This document shows positions 32,983 to 42,693 of a stretch of DNA of 64,000 bases, in pieces. Within the stretch, counting starts at the first letter, position 1, and each line of letters opens with the position of its first letter. A program made the position numbers and the translations under genes. Below the pieces are notes generated by a model, which saw only the letters and a program-made list of their open reading frames with translations, was not told where the DNA came from and did no database searches. The DNA comes from Methylobacter sp. (GTDB lineage Bacteria > Pseudomonadota > Gammaproteobacteria > Methylococcales > Methylomonadaceae), in the NCBI RefSeq assembly GCF_030680395.1, contig NZ_JAUXVR010000007.1, positions 186,001 to 250,000 on the forward strand. The letters are read 5' to 3'.

Positions 32983-35634
32983 TTAGTTCTTTATCCGTTC
33001 GATAGCGGGTTTGGGCGTTCCTGTTCCGTTACTTTCAGCGGCGCTTTTGATATAAATTTGTTTCAAGCGGTTAAAAGCGGACCATAAGGTTTTATCCATA
33101 ACCACCTCGTTGCCGATAGAAACAATGACCCTGATTAATTGGGGTATTTTGTTTTTGGTTGAGACGATATAAACCGGTTGTACGTACAGAACATTGTTGC
33201 CCATCGGCAGAATAATCATACGTCCCATTTCAATTCGCGAACCGCTCTGATCCCATAAGGTAAATTGTTCGGAAATTAACGAATCCTGGTGAATCAGGGC
33301 TTCAACCTGTGCCGGGCCATTGACCTGAACATCCTTGCCAAACTTGTAAACGGTAATGCCGGGCTTGTAAGCTGCGCCGCAATTGGCGTTATCGAGTGTC
33401 CCTGCTACGCCTATCATGCTGAGATTGCCTCTGTTAAAGGGCGTCATCGGGTTAATCATGACAAACTCTTCGGCATCGTTACAGTTGCCAAAGTCCATGG
33501 TCTGGTAATAAGGCAATACCGGCTGTCCACGGACATTGGCGAACTGCCAGGTTTCTGCCTGCTCATAGAATAATGCAGGGTCAAGCTGATGATATTTGGC
33601 ATACACTTTCATTTGCAGATAATAAAGATCGCGGGGATAGCGCAAGTGTTTCTTTAGTTCCGCGGGCATTTCCTCCAGATTTTTAAATACCCCTGGATAC
33701 GCGCTGCTGTATGCCTGAATAATGGCGTCCGATGGGTCGGAAATATAAAAATCAACATCGCCGTCAAAGGCATCGACAACAATCTTAACCGAGTTGCGGA
33801 TGTAGTTGAAGTCCTGTTTGCCTTCCAGGAAATCATCGGCAGCGGGTTTGGATACCGGGTACTTGTTAGACAGGGTGTAGGCATCTTGTATCCAGTAGAA
33901 CCGGTCCTGGGTTATCACCAGATAAGGGTCTTTATCCAGGTGCAGGAACGGGGTCAGCGTATTAATGCGCTCGGTTAAATTCCTGCGCATCTTGAGCTTG
34001 CTTTCTCTGCTGATGCCGGTTGAAAAGAATATTTTTTCGTCTTTGAAATAAAAGGCAAATAATGCTTTTCTGAACAGCGATGGGATGGGTATCCCCCCCT
34101 CGCCGTGGTAAGGCTCTGCTAATTCGGGTTCGGTACGGGCAATGCCTACGACGTTTAACTTATTAGGTACTATGGCAAAGTGGAATTGTTCCTCACCGTA
34201 GTAGATGTCCGGGTGCTTGACACTGAAGCCGACATCGGAACTCATATTCAGATCGCGAAGATACCAAGCCAGCTGTTTATCGGCATCCTGCGCGGCGGGA
34301 TTTGCAACAGCGCCATAGCCATGGGTATAGCGCAAGTGGATGTTTTCCCAGTTTTGCGCTTCGGACGGTAGCTTCGAAACATTGATTTCCCGTGCCGCAA
34401 GATTAACCTGCCGGATATGGTCGAGAATGAAATAACGGTCTTCATCGACAGACGAGAATTGGTAATAAGGTCTTATCTCCTGTAACTGCTTATAGTTGTC
34501 AATGATAAATTCTCTATCCCATACCGGAATATTATCGAAATGTTTTTGCGTGCTCCAGGTTTCAATGTCCTCGGTCGCATCCAGCTTGATAGTCATATCA
34601 ACTGTCTTGATATTTTTTAAATCATAAGCCGCCAGGGTTGCATCGATATTGTGCTGCATCGGCGACTTATTGGTTTTGACCGGATTCGGGTTGACGATAT
34701 ATTTTTGGATTAAATCCGGGATAAATTGGATTTTCGGCAAACCTGTAACGCAGAGGAACAGCGCCAGCGATATTAAAAACGGCGATTTTACCCGATGCTT
34801 TTCCGAAAAAATAAACAGGCCTGCCGTTATTGCAGTCGCTACGAAAGTAACAATTTGCAGCCAGATCAGCGGCAAGTGGTAGCGTAATTCCACGAAACCG
34901 GGGCCGTAAAATACCGGCTCGTGCGAATCGGTGTACAGCAGGGTATAGCGATCCAGCATGAAACCCCAGACTACAAACGCAACGACAAAGCCGATTAAAA
35001 TAGTTAAATGAATCTTGGCGCCCAACGGGAATTCCGAGCTTTCATCCGGTATAAAAACATGTTCCAGCCAATATAAAATGCCGACCATGCAGAAGATCAG
35101 CGAAGCGGTGGTCAGCAGTTCCTGCTGGATCAGCATGTAGGTCGGGTAGGACAGCATATAAAAACTGACATCATTGCCGTAAACCGTTTCGGTTACGCCC
35201 GAGTTGCGGCCGAAAAAATACAGCAGTGTCGATTCCCATTGATTATAAAAGGGGATGGCGATAAATATGGCCAAAATCAGGGAGATTGGCGTATACACGG
35301 CAGCCGAACCATTCATAAAGGTGTCGGCAAAACGCTGGAAGCGTCGGCGTTTATCGAGGTTGTTAAGCAGCTCGTCAGCCGGATTGATGCCCAGATAACG
35401 CGAGGCGATCCAGAAGTGAAAAAAGAAAATCGTAAAGAACGCCAGCGTTACTCCGCCGGAAAGAAAAAACTTGTAGAGCAGTCTTAGCCAGAAATAGGCT
35501 TCAAGTTTTAATGATTGGTACCACCATAAGTCGACAAACAGATCAAGAAATATGAAATAGAAAGCGACATATAAAGTGATAGCGATGACAAGTGTCGCTC
35601 CAATCAGCGCGGGTAGAAGCTTCAGGTTCGGCAT
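32983..35634 (-). CDS. UPF0182-family large membrane protein
   Basis: An 883-residue protein of the uncharacterised UPF0182 (COG1615) family. The N-terminal about 320 residues hold roughly seven transmembrane helices, starting LLPALIGATLVIAITLYVAF. The rest is a large soluble domain, probably extracytoplasmic, with LRYTHGYGAVANPA, YYGEE and PYLVITQDRFYWIQDAYT. Length matches the family (about 880-980). Function is unknown across bacteria. Start ATG 35634 has AGAGGA upstream. It is convergent with the SulP gene and not obviously in an operon. Confidence 0.9.
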   Translation of the reverse strand: MPNLKLLPALIGATLVIAITLYVAFYFIFLDLFVDLWWYQSLKLEAYFWLRLLYKFFLSGGVTLAFFTIFFFHFWIASRYLGINPADELLNNLDKRRRFQRFADTFMNGSAAVYTPISLILAIFIAIPFYNQWESTLLYFFGRNSGVTETVYGNDVSFYMLSYPTYMLIQQELLTTASLIFCMVGILYWLEHVFIPDESSEFPLGAKIHLTILIGFVVAFVVWGFMLDRYTLLYTDSHEPVFYGPGFVELRYHLPLIWLQIVTFVATAITAGLFIFSEKHRVKSPFLISLALFLCVTGLPKIQFIPDLIQKYIVNPNPVKTNKSPMQHNIDATLAAYDLKNIKTVDMTIKLDATEDIETWSTQKHFDNIPVWDREFIIDNYKQLQEIRPYYQFSSVDEDRYFILDHIRQVNLAAREINVSKLPSEAQNWENIHLRYTHGYGAVANPAAQDADKQLAWYLRDLNMSSDVGFSVKHPDIYYGEEQFHFAIVPNKLNVVGIARTEPELAEPYHGEGGIPIPSLFRKALFAFYFKDEKIFFSTGISRESKLKMRRNLTERINTLTPFLHLDKDPYLVITQDRFYWIQDAYTLSNKYPVSKPAADDFLEGKQDFNYIRNSVKIVVDAFDGDVDFYISDPSDAIIQAYSSAYPGVFKNLEEMPAELKKHLRYPRDLYYLQMKVYAKYHQLDPALFYEQAETWQFANVRGQPVLPYYQTMDFGNCNDAEEFVMINPMTPFNRGNLSMIGVAGTLDNANCGAAYKPGITVYKFGKDVQVNGPAQVEALIHQDSLISEQFTLWDQSGSRIEMGRMIILPMGNNVLYVQPVYIVSTKNKIPQLIRVIVSIGNEVVMDKTLWSAFNRLKQIYIKSAAESNGTGTPKPAIERIKN

Positions 35635-35705
35635 AGCGTCCTCTTTAGAAAATGTTTTTAGCGTATTCTAACACCCAATAATAGGTTCGTAATGATTTAG
35701 ACATT

Positions 35706-35831
35706 ATGACTCATAAACAACAATGGTATGCAGGCCACTAAAGTGAATGGGCGGCTTACCATGACCATGAACCCAAAAAAGCTTGGGATCATAAAAATCA
35801 TGAAAATATTCAGCGAGATACCAAGCAGTAG
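35706..35831 (+). pseudogene. Small His/Lys/Trp-rich ORF split by one in-frame stop
   Basis: From ATG 35706 the frame encodes MTHKQQWYAGH, a TAA at 35739-35741, then SEWAAYHDHEPKKAWDHKNH and ENIQRDTKQ before TAG at 35831. Composition and pattern are uniform across the stop (Trp-Ala, His-Asp/Glu repeats). This looks like a 41-codon microprotein gene with a single nonsense change rather than random sequence. No family is recognised. It lies in the 327-bp divergent/tandem gap between the UPF0182 start and the P-ATPase stop. The rest of that gap holds a GCCAACT/AGTTGGC hairpin near 35919-35937 and nothing else. Confidence 0.35.
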
Positions 35832-35961
35832 AGCAGCGTCTAAAGGGTGAATAGCAGTGCTTGGTCTATTTCGTGGCCCCTACTTTCGGCTTTCGTGCTT
35901 TTCGTGGACCAAACGCCAACTTTTTTAGTTGGCCGGCCTGATGCCTGCGGGCAATAACATG

Positions 35962-38625
35962 CTAATGACCTTGCGGCTCATGTCGGTAAATCCAGCCTCG
36001 GCGGCGCATCCACTTTTCGATTTCCACCACAAAGAACACGACTGAGGAAAGCGCCAGACAGAACAACAGCTCATCGCGGCTTAAGGCCTCGGTCTTGAAG
36101 ATGGGTTGCAAAACCGGGACATACAACACCGCCATTTGCAGGCCGAATGTCAACAGTACCGCACCCAACAGCGGCTTGTTGGAAAACAGTCCCTGACTGA
36201 ACAGCGATTCCCGTTCCGATCGGATCGCCAGCACATGCCCCATCTGCGAAAGGGTCAGCACGGTGAATACCATGCTCTGCCAATGGGCTGAACCCGTAAA
36301 ATAAGCCCAGCCTTGAGCGAATAAGGAAACGCCGCCCATCAACAGGCCGATCCACAGAATGTGTTGCCACATGCCTTGCGCAAAGATACTTTCCTGGGGT
36401 GCTCGGGGCGGACGTTGCATGATGCCCCGCTCTTCCGGTTCGACGGCCAGAGCCAGTCCCGGCAGGCCGTCGGTGACCAGATTGATCCAGAGGATATGGA
36501 TGGGCAGCAGCGGGATCGGCAAGCCCAGAAAAGGCGCAAGAAACAGCGTCCAGATTTCCGCCGAGTTGCTGGTCATCGTATATTTAATGAATTTGCGGAT
36601 GTTGTCGAAAATCCGCCGCCCCTCGCGCACAGCCCTGACGATGGTGGCGAAGTTATCATCCAGCAGCACCATGTGCGCCGCCTCCCTCGCCACGTCCGTG
36701 CCGATCTTGCCCATCGCGATACCGATATTGGCGGTTCTCAGCGCCGGCGCATCGTTGACGCCATCTCCGGTCATCGCTACGAACTCGCCCTTATCCTGCA
36801 GTGCCTTGACGATTTTGATCTTCTGTTCCGGTGCCATGCGGGCATAAATACGAACGTCTTCGACTTCTTTCTCGAATTCCGCAAGACTCATCCGCGCCAG
36901 TTCCGACCCGGTCAGCACCTTACAGCCGTCATTGGCGATACCGAGCCGGATAGCGATTGCGAGTGCTGTTGCCGGGTGATCGCCAGTGATCATGACCGGC
37001 GTGATTCCGGCGGTTTTGCAAAGCGCCACCGCTTCCTTGGCTTCCGGGCGCGGTGGGTCCATCAGTCCTACCAAACCCAGAAAACACAGACCGGTTTCGA
37101 CCGAGTCGGCGCTCAGCGGTTGCGGACGTTCAGAAAACTGTCGGTACGCTAAGGCCAGTACCCGCAAACCCTCCGCAGCCATTTTGTCGGCAGCGGCCAG
37201 TATCTTTTCCTTCGACAGAGGCTGCGGGCCGGCACCGGCCCATAAGTTAACGCAGCAGGACAGCACGCTCTCCGGCGCGCCTTTAGTGTAAGCGACAAGT
37301 TCGCCGTTTTCCTGATGCAACGTGGTCATCAGTTTGCGCTCGGAGTCGAAAGGAATCTCGTCCATTCTCGGTGCGTTTTTGGTTAGATCGGCTCCGACGT
37401 AGCCGGCGCTTTCGGCCGCTTCGTACAGGGCGATTTCGGTAGGGTCGCCCAGCAGTTGCCCGTCGTGGTTGCGGCGGGCGTCGTTGTTCAGGGCGAGCGC
37501 ACGCAAAAACGGGACCGGAAAATCATCGGCTATGCTTTCCCTCAAGCTCTCCTCGACGTAAAACGCTTCGGCATGCATGCGGTTTTGCGTCAGCGTACCG
37601 GTCTTGTCCGAACAGATGAAAGTCACCGAGCCTAAAGTTTCCACGGCAGGCAGGCGGCGGATCAGTGCGTTTTTCGTGACCAGCTTGCGCGCGCCTATGG
37701 CTAAGGTCACCGTGGCCACAGCGGGCAGGGCCTCCGGGATAGCGGCCACCGCCAAGCTAACGGCGGTCATAAACATCAGCACGGGCGGTTCACCTCGGAG
37801 CAAACCCACCACGAAAATGATTGCGCAGATGGCTAAAACCAAAAGGGCCAGGCGCATGCCGAAGCTGGCAAGGCGTTGTTGTAGAGGGGTTTTGGTCTCT
37901 TTTCCCTGGCGCAGGAGTTCGGCGATTTTACCGAGTTCGGTGTCCATCCCCGTGGCGATGACTATTCCGACGCCACGGCCGTAAGTTGCGATGGTTCCCT
38001 TGTAAGCCATGTTAAGCCGGTCGCCGAGAGGCAAATCCAGCTCCCGTATCAGCGCTCCCGATTTTTCGACCGGCAGCGATTCGCCGGTCAGTGTGGCCTC
38101 TTCCACCTTGAGCCGCGCCACATCCAATAGTTTAAGGTCGGCCGGGACGATATTGCCGGCCTCAAGCATGACCATATCGCCGGGAACCAGCTCATGCGCC
38201 GCTATAGTATGGGATTTTCCCTCGCGCAGCACCTGTGCGGTAGGACTGGACAAGCGTTTGAGCGCGGCCACGGCTTTCTCCGCGCGGTACTCCTGGATAA
38301 AGCCGATGATCGCGTTCAACACGATGATCACGACGATGGCAATCGTATCCGTTAAGTCGCCGACCAAACCGGAAACGATACAGGCCAAAATCAGCACGAT
38401 AATCATGAAATCGGCGAATTGCCCCAAAAACATCCGGACCGGCCCCCGGCGGCTTTGCTCCTTGATGGCGTTCGGACCGTAGGTTTCGAGACGTTCTTTT
38501 GCCTCCTGATCCGTGAGGCCCTTTTCGGGATCGACCTTGAGCCATGCGGTAGTCTGCCAAGACTCAAGGAGATGCCACGGAGGCGAGGAAGGTTGGTGTT
38601 TTTGAATCTTTGGTTGCTTGGTCAA
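35962..38625 (-). CDS. P-type cation ATPase, Ca2+/PMR1-like
   Basis: An 887-residue P2A-type ATPase. Visible motifs are [13 protein letters not shown] (actuator domain), [20 protein letters not shown] (ion-binding helix 4), the phosphorylation site [14 protein letters not shown] near residue 339, [13 protein letters not shown] (nucleotide binding) and [22 protein letters not shown]. It should export Ca2+ or Mn2+; bacterial relatives with this helix-4 motif are mostly Ca2+ pumps. The start is TTG 38625 with a strong GGAGG seven bases upstream. No regulator is adjacent. A dense set of antisense open frames is a high-GC shadow. Confidence 0.9.
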   Translation of the reverse strand: MTKQPKIQKHQPSSPPWHLLESWQTTAWLKVDPEKGLTDQEAKERLETYGPNAIKEQSRRGPVRMFLGQFADFMIIVLILACIVSGLVGDLTDTIAIVVIIVLNAIIGFIQEYRAEKAVAALKRLSSPTAQVLREGKSHTIAAHELVPGDMVMLEAGNIVPADLKLLDVARLKVEEATLTGESLPVEKSGALIRELDLPLGDRLNMAYKGTIATYGRGVGIVIATGMDTELGKIAELLRQGKETKTPLQQRLASFGMRLALLVLAICAIIFVVGLLRGEPPVLMFMTAVSLAVAAIPEALPAVATVTLAIGARKLVTKNALIRRLPAVETLGSVTFICSDKTGTLTQNRMHAEAFYVEESLRESIADDFPVPFLRALALNNDARRNHDGQLLGDPTEIALYEAAESAGYVGADLTKNAPRMDEIPFDSERKLMTTLHQENGELVAYTKGAPESVLSCCVNLWAGAGPQPLSKEKILAAADKMAAEGLRVLALAYRQFSERPQPLSADSVETGLCFLGLVGLMDPPRPEAKEAVALCKTAGITPVMITGDHPATALAIAIRLGIANDGCKVLTGSELARMSLAEFEKEVEDVRIYARMAPEQKIKIVKALQDKGEFVAMTGDGVNDAPALRTANIGIAMGKIGTDVAREAAHMVLLDDNFATIVRAVREGRRIFDNIRKFIKYTMTSNSAEIWTLFLAPFLGLPIPLLPIHILWINLVTDGLPGLALAVEPEERGIMQRPPRAPQESIFAQGMWQHILWIGLLMGGVSLFAQGWAYFTGSAHWQSMVFTVLTLSQMGHVLAIRSERESLFSQGLFSNKPLLGAVLLTFGLQMAVLYVPVLQPIFKTEALSRDELLFCLALSSVVFFVVEIEKWMRRRGWIYRHEPQGH

Positions 38626-38773
38626 AGTTTAACCTCCTGTAAATCAGACGCTACAAGTATCTCAATTTATATAATGATTGCAATATCGCTTAAAAAATGA
38701 AAATAAGATAGCGCAAACACATTAGGCGGCATTGGGTGTCGAAACCCAAGGGGAGATACCGTCTTTGAGGGGC

Positions 38774-38983
38774 TTAGAGCTGAAGGATAAAACAGGAGGC
38801 TAGTCCGATAATTCCGCCTGGAACCATTGGACTAGCCTCCTGTCTTGGGTGTTTCGCTTTGCGGCTGTATTTGCTTTTATCGCAAAAAGTTTGTGCTTTA
38901 TTAAACAGGTGCGCGTACTTCGCAACCGGGTTTTGGGTAGAAACAATTTCTGTTCCTTTCGGATTTTTACGTTTTTTCATCAT
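38774..38983 (-). CDS. Conserved small basic protein
   Basis: A 69-residue Lys/Arg-rich protein (MMKKRKNPKGTEIVSTQNPVA at the N-terminus, KYAHLFNKAQTFCDKSKYSRKAKH in the middle). The pattern NPVAKxAH-FNKAQ-F-DKxKYxRKxKH is recurrent in short gammaproteobacterial proteins of unknown function. The last 20 residues (PMVPGGIIGLASCFIL) differ in character, and their DNA is a 15-bp inverted repeat (38792-38843). The C-terminus may therefore have been altered by insertion of a hairpin, or the hairpin may be a terminator read through by the frame. AGAGG lies upstream of ATG 38983. Confidence 0.6.
   Translation of the reverse strand: MMKKRKNPKGTEIVSTQNPVAKYAHLFNKAQTFCDKSKYSRKAKHPRQEASPMVPGGIIGLASCFILQL
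38792..38843. repeat. 15-bp perfect inverted repeat
   Basis: ACAGGAGGCTAGTCC (38792-38806) and its exact reverse complement (38829-38843) flank a 22-bp loop. It overlaps the 3' end of the small basic protein gene. Origin unknown; it could be a repeat element or a transcription-stopping structure. Confidence 0.7.
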
Positions 38984-39060
38984 TTACCTCTTATAATAAG
39001 ATAAGTTTGTGTGGCTTCACACATTAATAATATACCATTTTTTAAGAGTACATAGCGCTA

Positions 39061-40932
39061 GTGAAATTTAGAAGAGACTTTGATGTCATCGTAGTTGGCG
39101 GCGGTCACGCGGGTACGGAAGCCGCGCTGGCATCGGCCCGATGCGGTGCAAATACATTATTGCTGACGCAAAATATCGACACTCTGGGGCAAATGAGCTG
39201 CAATCCTGCCATTGGCGGGATAGGCAAGGGGCATTTAGTTAAAGAGGTTGATGCGTTAGGCGGGGCGATGGCTCAGGCTATTGACCATGGCGGCATTCAG
39301 TTTCGCACCCTGAATGCCAGCAAAGGCCCGGCAGTCAGGGCGACTCGGGCTCAGGCGGATCGTCAGCTTTACAAACAAGCGGTAAGAAGTGTGCTGGAAA
39401 ATCAGCCTAATCTGGCTTTATTTCAGCAAACCGTGTCTGATTTGATTGTTGAAGGCGACAGGGTTGCCGGTGTTAAAACTCAAATGGGCTTGAGCTTTAC
39501 GGCAAGAGCTGTGGTTTTAACCACAGGCACTTTCTTGGGCGGCAAAATACATATCGGTCTGGAAAACTACAGCGGCGGTCGAGCAGGCGATCCGGCTTCT
39601 ATCGCCCTGGCTGAGCGCTTAAGGGAATTGCCGTTTAGAATTGACCGCTTAAAAACCGGCACGCCGCCGCGTATCGACGGTCGAACCATCGATTTTAGCA
39701 AGTTGGAAGAGCAGCATGGCGATGATCCGGTGCCGGTGTTTTCGTTTATCGGCAAACGGGAACATCATCCCCGACAAATTCCGTGTCATATAACCCGCAC
39801 TAACAATAAAACTCACGATATTATCCGCTCCGGCTTGGATCGGTCGCCGCTGTATTCGGGGATTATTGAAGGCATCGGACCGCGTTATTGTCCGTCCATT
39901 GAAGATAAGGTCGTACGCTTTGCCGACCGGGATTCGCACCAGATTTTTGTCGAACCGGAAGGCTTGAATACCCATGAGATTTATCCTAACGGTATATCAA
40001 CCAGTCTGCCTTTTGATGTGCAGTATGAGTTCGTACGTTCGATGTTGGGTTTTGAAAACGCTGAGATCGTGCGCCCCGGTTATGCGATCGAGTATGACTT
40101 TTTTGATCCCAGAGACCTGAAATCATCACTGGAAACCAAGCACATGGCTGCGCTGTTTTTTGCCGGGCAAGTGAATGGCACGACCGGTTATGAAGAAGCG
40201 GCGGCGCAGGGCTTAATCGCGGGACTTAATGCGGCGCGTTTGGTTCAGGGTTTGGACAGTTGGTGTCCGGGGCGCGATGAGGCTTATATCGGCGTGATGA
40301 TTGACGACCTGATTACGCGCGGTACCCAAGAGCCGTATCGTATGTTCACCAGTCGAGCGGAATACAGATTACTTTTAAGGGAAGACAATGCTGATTTACG
40401 TCTGACCGAAAAAGGCCGGGAATTGGGCTTGGTTAATGATCAACGCTGGCAGGCATTTGAGACTAAACGGGCCGCCATTTCTCAATTGCAGGACGACTTG
40501 AAAAAGAAATGGGTCAGGACGGAAACGGAAGAGGCAGGTCAAGTTGAGCAATATTGGGGAAAGCCGCTAATGCGTGAAGCCAATTTGATGGATTTACTGC
40601 GTCGCCCGGAAGTGGATGTTAAGCAACTGCTGTCGTTTATGAATGATGTTGAAGATATGGATCCTCAGGTGGCCGAACAGGTTGAAATTCAGGCCAAATA
40701 TGCAGGCTATATAGACAGGCAGCAAACCGAGATAGACAAGGCTTTGCGCTATGACCACCTGCGCTTGCCTGAAGTTATTGATTATAAGGGTATTCCCGGA
40801 CTTTCTAATGAAGTCAGTGAAAAACTTAAAAAACAGCGGCCGGAAACACTGGGACAGGCATCGCGAATCCCTGGCATTACCCCGGCCGCCATTTCCCTGT
40901 TGCTGGTTTATTTAAAGAAGAAAAGCGCCTGA
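39061..40932 (+). CDS. mnmG: tRNA uridine 5-carboxymethylaminomethyl modification enzyme MnmG
   Basis: A 623-residue FAD protein that with MnmE modifies the wobble U34 of certain tRNAs. The FAD-binding motif is [14 protein letters not shown] (11-24). GidA signatures are [25 protein letters not shown] and [13 protein letters not shown]. The C-terminal helical domain ends [23 protein letters not shown]. The start is GTG 39061. It heads the mnmG-rsmG-parA-parB block usually near the replication origin in gammaproteobacteria. Its stop overlaps the rsmG start. Confidence 0.97.
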   Translation: MKFRRDFDVIVVGGGHAGTEAALASARCGANTLLLTQNIDTLGQMSCNPAIGGIGKGHLVKEVDALGGAMAQAIDHGGIQFRTLNASKGPAVRATRAQADRQLYKQAVRSVLENQPNLALFQQTVSDLIVEGDRVAGVKTQMGLSFTARAVVLTTGTFLGGKIHIGLENYSGGRAGDPASIALAERLRELPFRIDRLKTGTPPRIDGRTIDFSKLEEQHGDDPVPVFSFIGKREHHPRQIPCHITRTNNKTHDIIRSGLDRSPLYSGIIEGIGPRYCPSIEDKVVRFADRDSHQIFVEPEGLNTHEIYPNGISTSLPFDVQYEFVRSMLGFENAEIVRPGYAIEYDFFDPRDLKSSLETKHMAALFFAGQVNGTTGYEEAAAQGLIAGLNAARLVQGLDSWCPGRDEAYIGVMIDDLITRGTQEPYRMFTSRAEYRLLLREDNADLRLTEKGRELGLVNDQRWQAFETKRAAISQLQDDLKKKWVRTETEEAGQVEQYWGKPLMREANLMDLLRRPEVDVKQLLSFMNDVEDMDPQVAEQVEIQAKYAGYIDRQQTEIDKALRYDHLRLPEVIDYKGIPGLSNEVSEKLKKQRPETLGQASRIPGITPAAISLLLVYLKKKSA

Positions 40933-41576
40933 TGGAAGCATGTCGAGAAATCCTGGTTTCCGGGATAGCATCATTAAATTTAAGCGTAACTGATGATCAA
41001 GTGGATCAGTTGCTTAGCTTTATAAAGCTGATTGAGAAATGGAATAAAGCTTATAATCTGACCGCGATACGGGGCAGGGAGGAGATGGCGCGGCTGCATA
41101 TACTGGACAGCTTGGCGATTGTTCCTCATATTGAAGGCAAGCGGGTCATCGATATTGGCACCGGCGCAGGTTTGCCGGGTATCCCGTTGGCGATATGTCT
41201 GCCCGAGATTGACTTTACCTTGCTTGATAGCAATGCCAAAAAGACCCGGTTTGTGCAACAGGTCGTCCTGGAATTAAAGCTTAAAAACGTGGAGGTTCTC
41301 CACAGTCGCGTGGAAAATTATCATCCTGAAAAAGCGTATGACGCAGTTCTTACCCGAGCATTTTCCGGCTTGTCCGATATAGTGAAGCTGACTGCGCATT
41401 TGCTGGCCAAGGATGGCGTATTACTGGCAATGAAGGGCCAGAATCTGGATGCGGAACTGGCAGAGCTGACAGAGATCGCAGCAAAGAAATCTGTCATATC
41501 GGTTAGCGTTCCGGGAACTGATGTTGAGAGATGTCTGGTACGAATACAATTGCCTGAACAGGCCGAGGTAAGCTAG
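40932..41576 (+). CDS. rsmG: 16S rRNA G527 N7-methyltransferase RsmG
   Basis: A 214-residue SAM-dependent methyltransferase modifying G527 of 16S rRNA. The SAM-binding motif is VIDIGTGAGLPGIPLAI (about 75-91), with LDSNAKKTRFV and LTRAFSGLSDI following. ATG 40932 overlaps the mnmG stop by one base, and its stop overlaps the parA GTG by one base (TAGTG at 41574-41578). All three genes are thus tightly coupled. Confidence 0.96.
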   Translation: MEACREILVSGIASLNLSVTDDQVDQLLSFIKLIEKWNKAYNLTAIRGREEMARLHILDSLAIVPHIEGKRVIDIGTGAGLPGIPLAICLPEIDFTLLDSNAKKTRFVQQVVLELKLKNVEVLHSRVENYHPEKAYDAVLTRAFSGLSDIVKLTAHLLAKDGVLLAMKGQNLDAELAELTEIAAKKSVISVSVPGTDVERCLVRIQLPEQAEVS

Positions 41577-42352
41577 TGGGAAAAGTAATTGCCATAACCA
41601 ATCAAAAAGGCGGTGTAGGAAAAACTACAACCAGCGTAAATCTGGCTGCCTCGCTGGCGGCGGCTAACCGGCGTGTGTTGCTAGTGGATCTTGATCCTCA
41701 GGGTAATGCGGCCATGGGCTGTGGTATCGATAAGCAGGAAGTAAAATACTCCAGTTACGATTTATTGATGGAGGAAGTGCCTGCGTCAGAAACGGTCATT
41801 AAAATGCCTGATATCGGTTTTTCGGTGATTCCCGGTAATTCCGATTTGACTGCGGCTGAAGTGGAATTGATGCATGCAGATCATAAGGAGCGGCGGCTGG
41901 CTGATGCCTTAATCCCGATAAAAGCGGAGTATGATTTTATTTTGATCGATTGTCCGCCTTCTTTGAATATGCTGACCTTAAATGCGATGGTTGCAGCCAA
42001 CAGCCTGTTGATACCCATGCAATGCGAGTATTATGCGCTTGAAGGGCTATCCGCGTTAATGAGTACATTGAAGAATATTCAGGACTCCGTCAACCCGGAA
42101 CTGCATTTGGAAGGTATCCTGCGAACCATGTATGACGACAGAAACCGCTTGACCAAAGACGTATCGGAGCAGTTGATCCGCTATTTCGGTGACAAGGTGT
42201 TTCGAACCTGTATTCCAAGAAATATTCGTTTGGCGGAGGCCCCGAGTCATGGTCTGCCTGTACTGAGTTACGATAAATCATCGCGAGGGTCTGTAGCCTA
42301 TATTACATTGGCGGGTGAAATGATCAGAAAAGAAAAACATAACAGCACATGA
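41576..42352 (+). CDS. parA: Chromosome partitioning ATPase ParA (Soj)
   Basis: A 258-residue ParA/Soj ATPase that moves origin-proximal ParB-parS complexes. It carries the deviant Walker A KGGVGKTTTSVNLAASLA (10-27), LLVDLDPQGNAAMG and FILIDCPPSLNMLTLNA (Walker B). The start is GTG 41576, overlapping rsmG. Its TGA overlaps the start of the mini-ParB gene (ATGA at 42349-42352). Confidence 0.97.
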   Translation: MGKVIAITNQKGGVGKTTTSVNLAASLAAANRRVLLVDLDPQGNAAMGCGIDKQEVKYSSYDLLMEEVPASETVIKMPDIGFSVIPGNSDLTAAEVELMHADHKERRLADALIPIKAEYDFILIDCPPSLNMLTLNAMVAANSLLIPMQCEYYALEGLSALMSTLKNIQDSVNPELHLEGILRTMYDDRNRLTKDVSEQLIRYFGDKVFRTCIPRNIRLAEAPSHGLPVLSYDKSSRGSVAYITLAGEMIRKEKHNST

Positions 42353-42642
42353 ATTTAAGAAAACGTGGGTTAGGTCGGGGGCTTGAAGCCTTGTTAGCTG
42401 ATGAGTCGGCTAAAGAGCAAAAACAGCAGTCGCAAACTGTGCAATCGGTTGAATATCAGTCCTCTAAAGCTGTGAGTCAGGATGAAGCACAGGTCATCGA
42501 GGCGGTAGATGATCGTGCGGCAATAGTGGGCGCGTTATTTAAAAATATTCAAAAAGAGAATCTGTTACTGCTTGAAGAGGCAGAGACTTTAAGAAAATTG
42601 ATAGCAGAATTTGAAGCAATAGTCCGCGCTGATCTGGCATAA
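42349..42642 (+). CDS. Mini-ParB: ParB paralogue with internal deletion
   Basis: A 97-residue protein lying between parA and parB and overlapping parA by 4 bp. Its N-terminus RKRGLGRGLEALLAD matches the ParA-interacting start of the downstream ParB (KKRGLNRGLDALLGN). Its C-terminal half (DDRAAIVGALFKNIQKENL, then LLLEEAETLRKLIAEFEAI) matches ParB residues 112-146. The equivalent of ParB residues about 21-105, including the CTP-binding GERRWRA, is replaced by a Gln/Ser/Glu-rich linker. Everything after about residue 150 (HTH, dimer domain) is missing. It could bind ParA without loading on parS, as a modulator; that is inference. Confidence 0.8.
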   Translation: MNLRKRGLGRGLEALLADESAKEQKQQSQTVQSVEYQSSKAVSQDEAQVIEAVDDRAAIVGALFKNIQKENLLLLEEAETLRKLIAEFEAIVRADLA

Positions 42643-42693
42643 ATTAGCGGAATGGGCGGGTGAAATGACTAAATAAAGAGAAAATTAAAAGTT

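Noticed and set aside
36361-37984. Long plus-strand open frames opposite the P-type ATPase
   Set aside because: Same shadow effect. The minus-strand ATPase has all family motifs and the plus-strand products show none.
38626-39060. Possible replication origin next to mnmG
   Set aside because: The gene order is origin-proximal, but no cluster of DnaA boxes (TTWTNCACA) is visible. A GTGTG/CACAC palindrome near 39010 alone is not enough.
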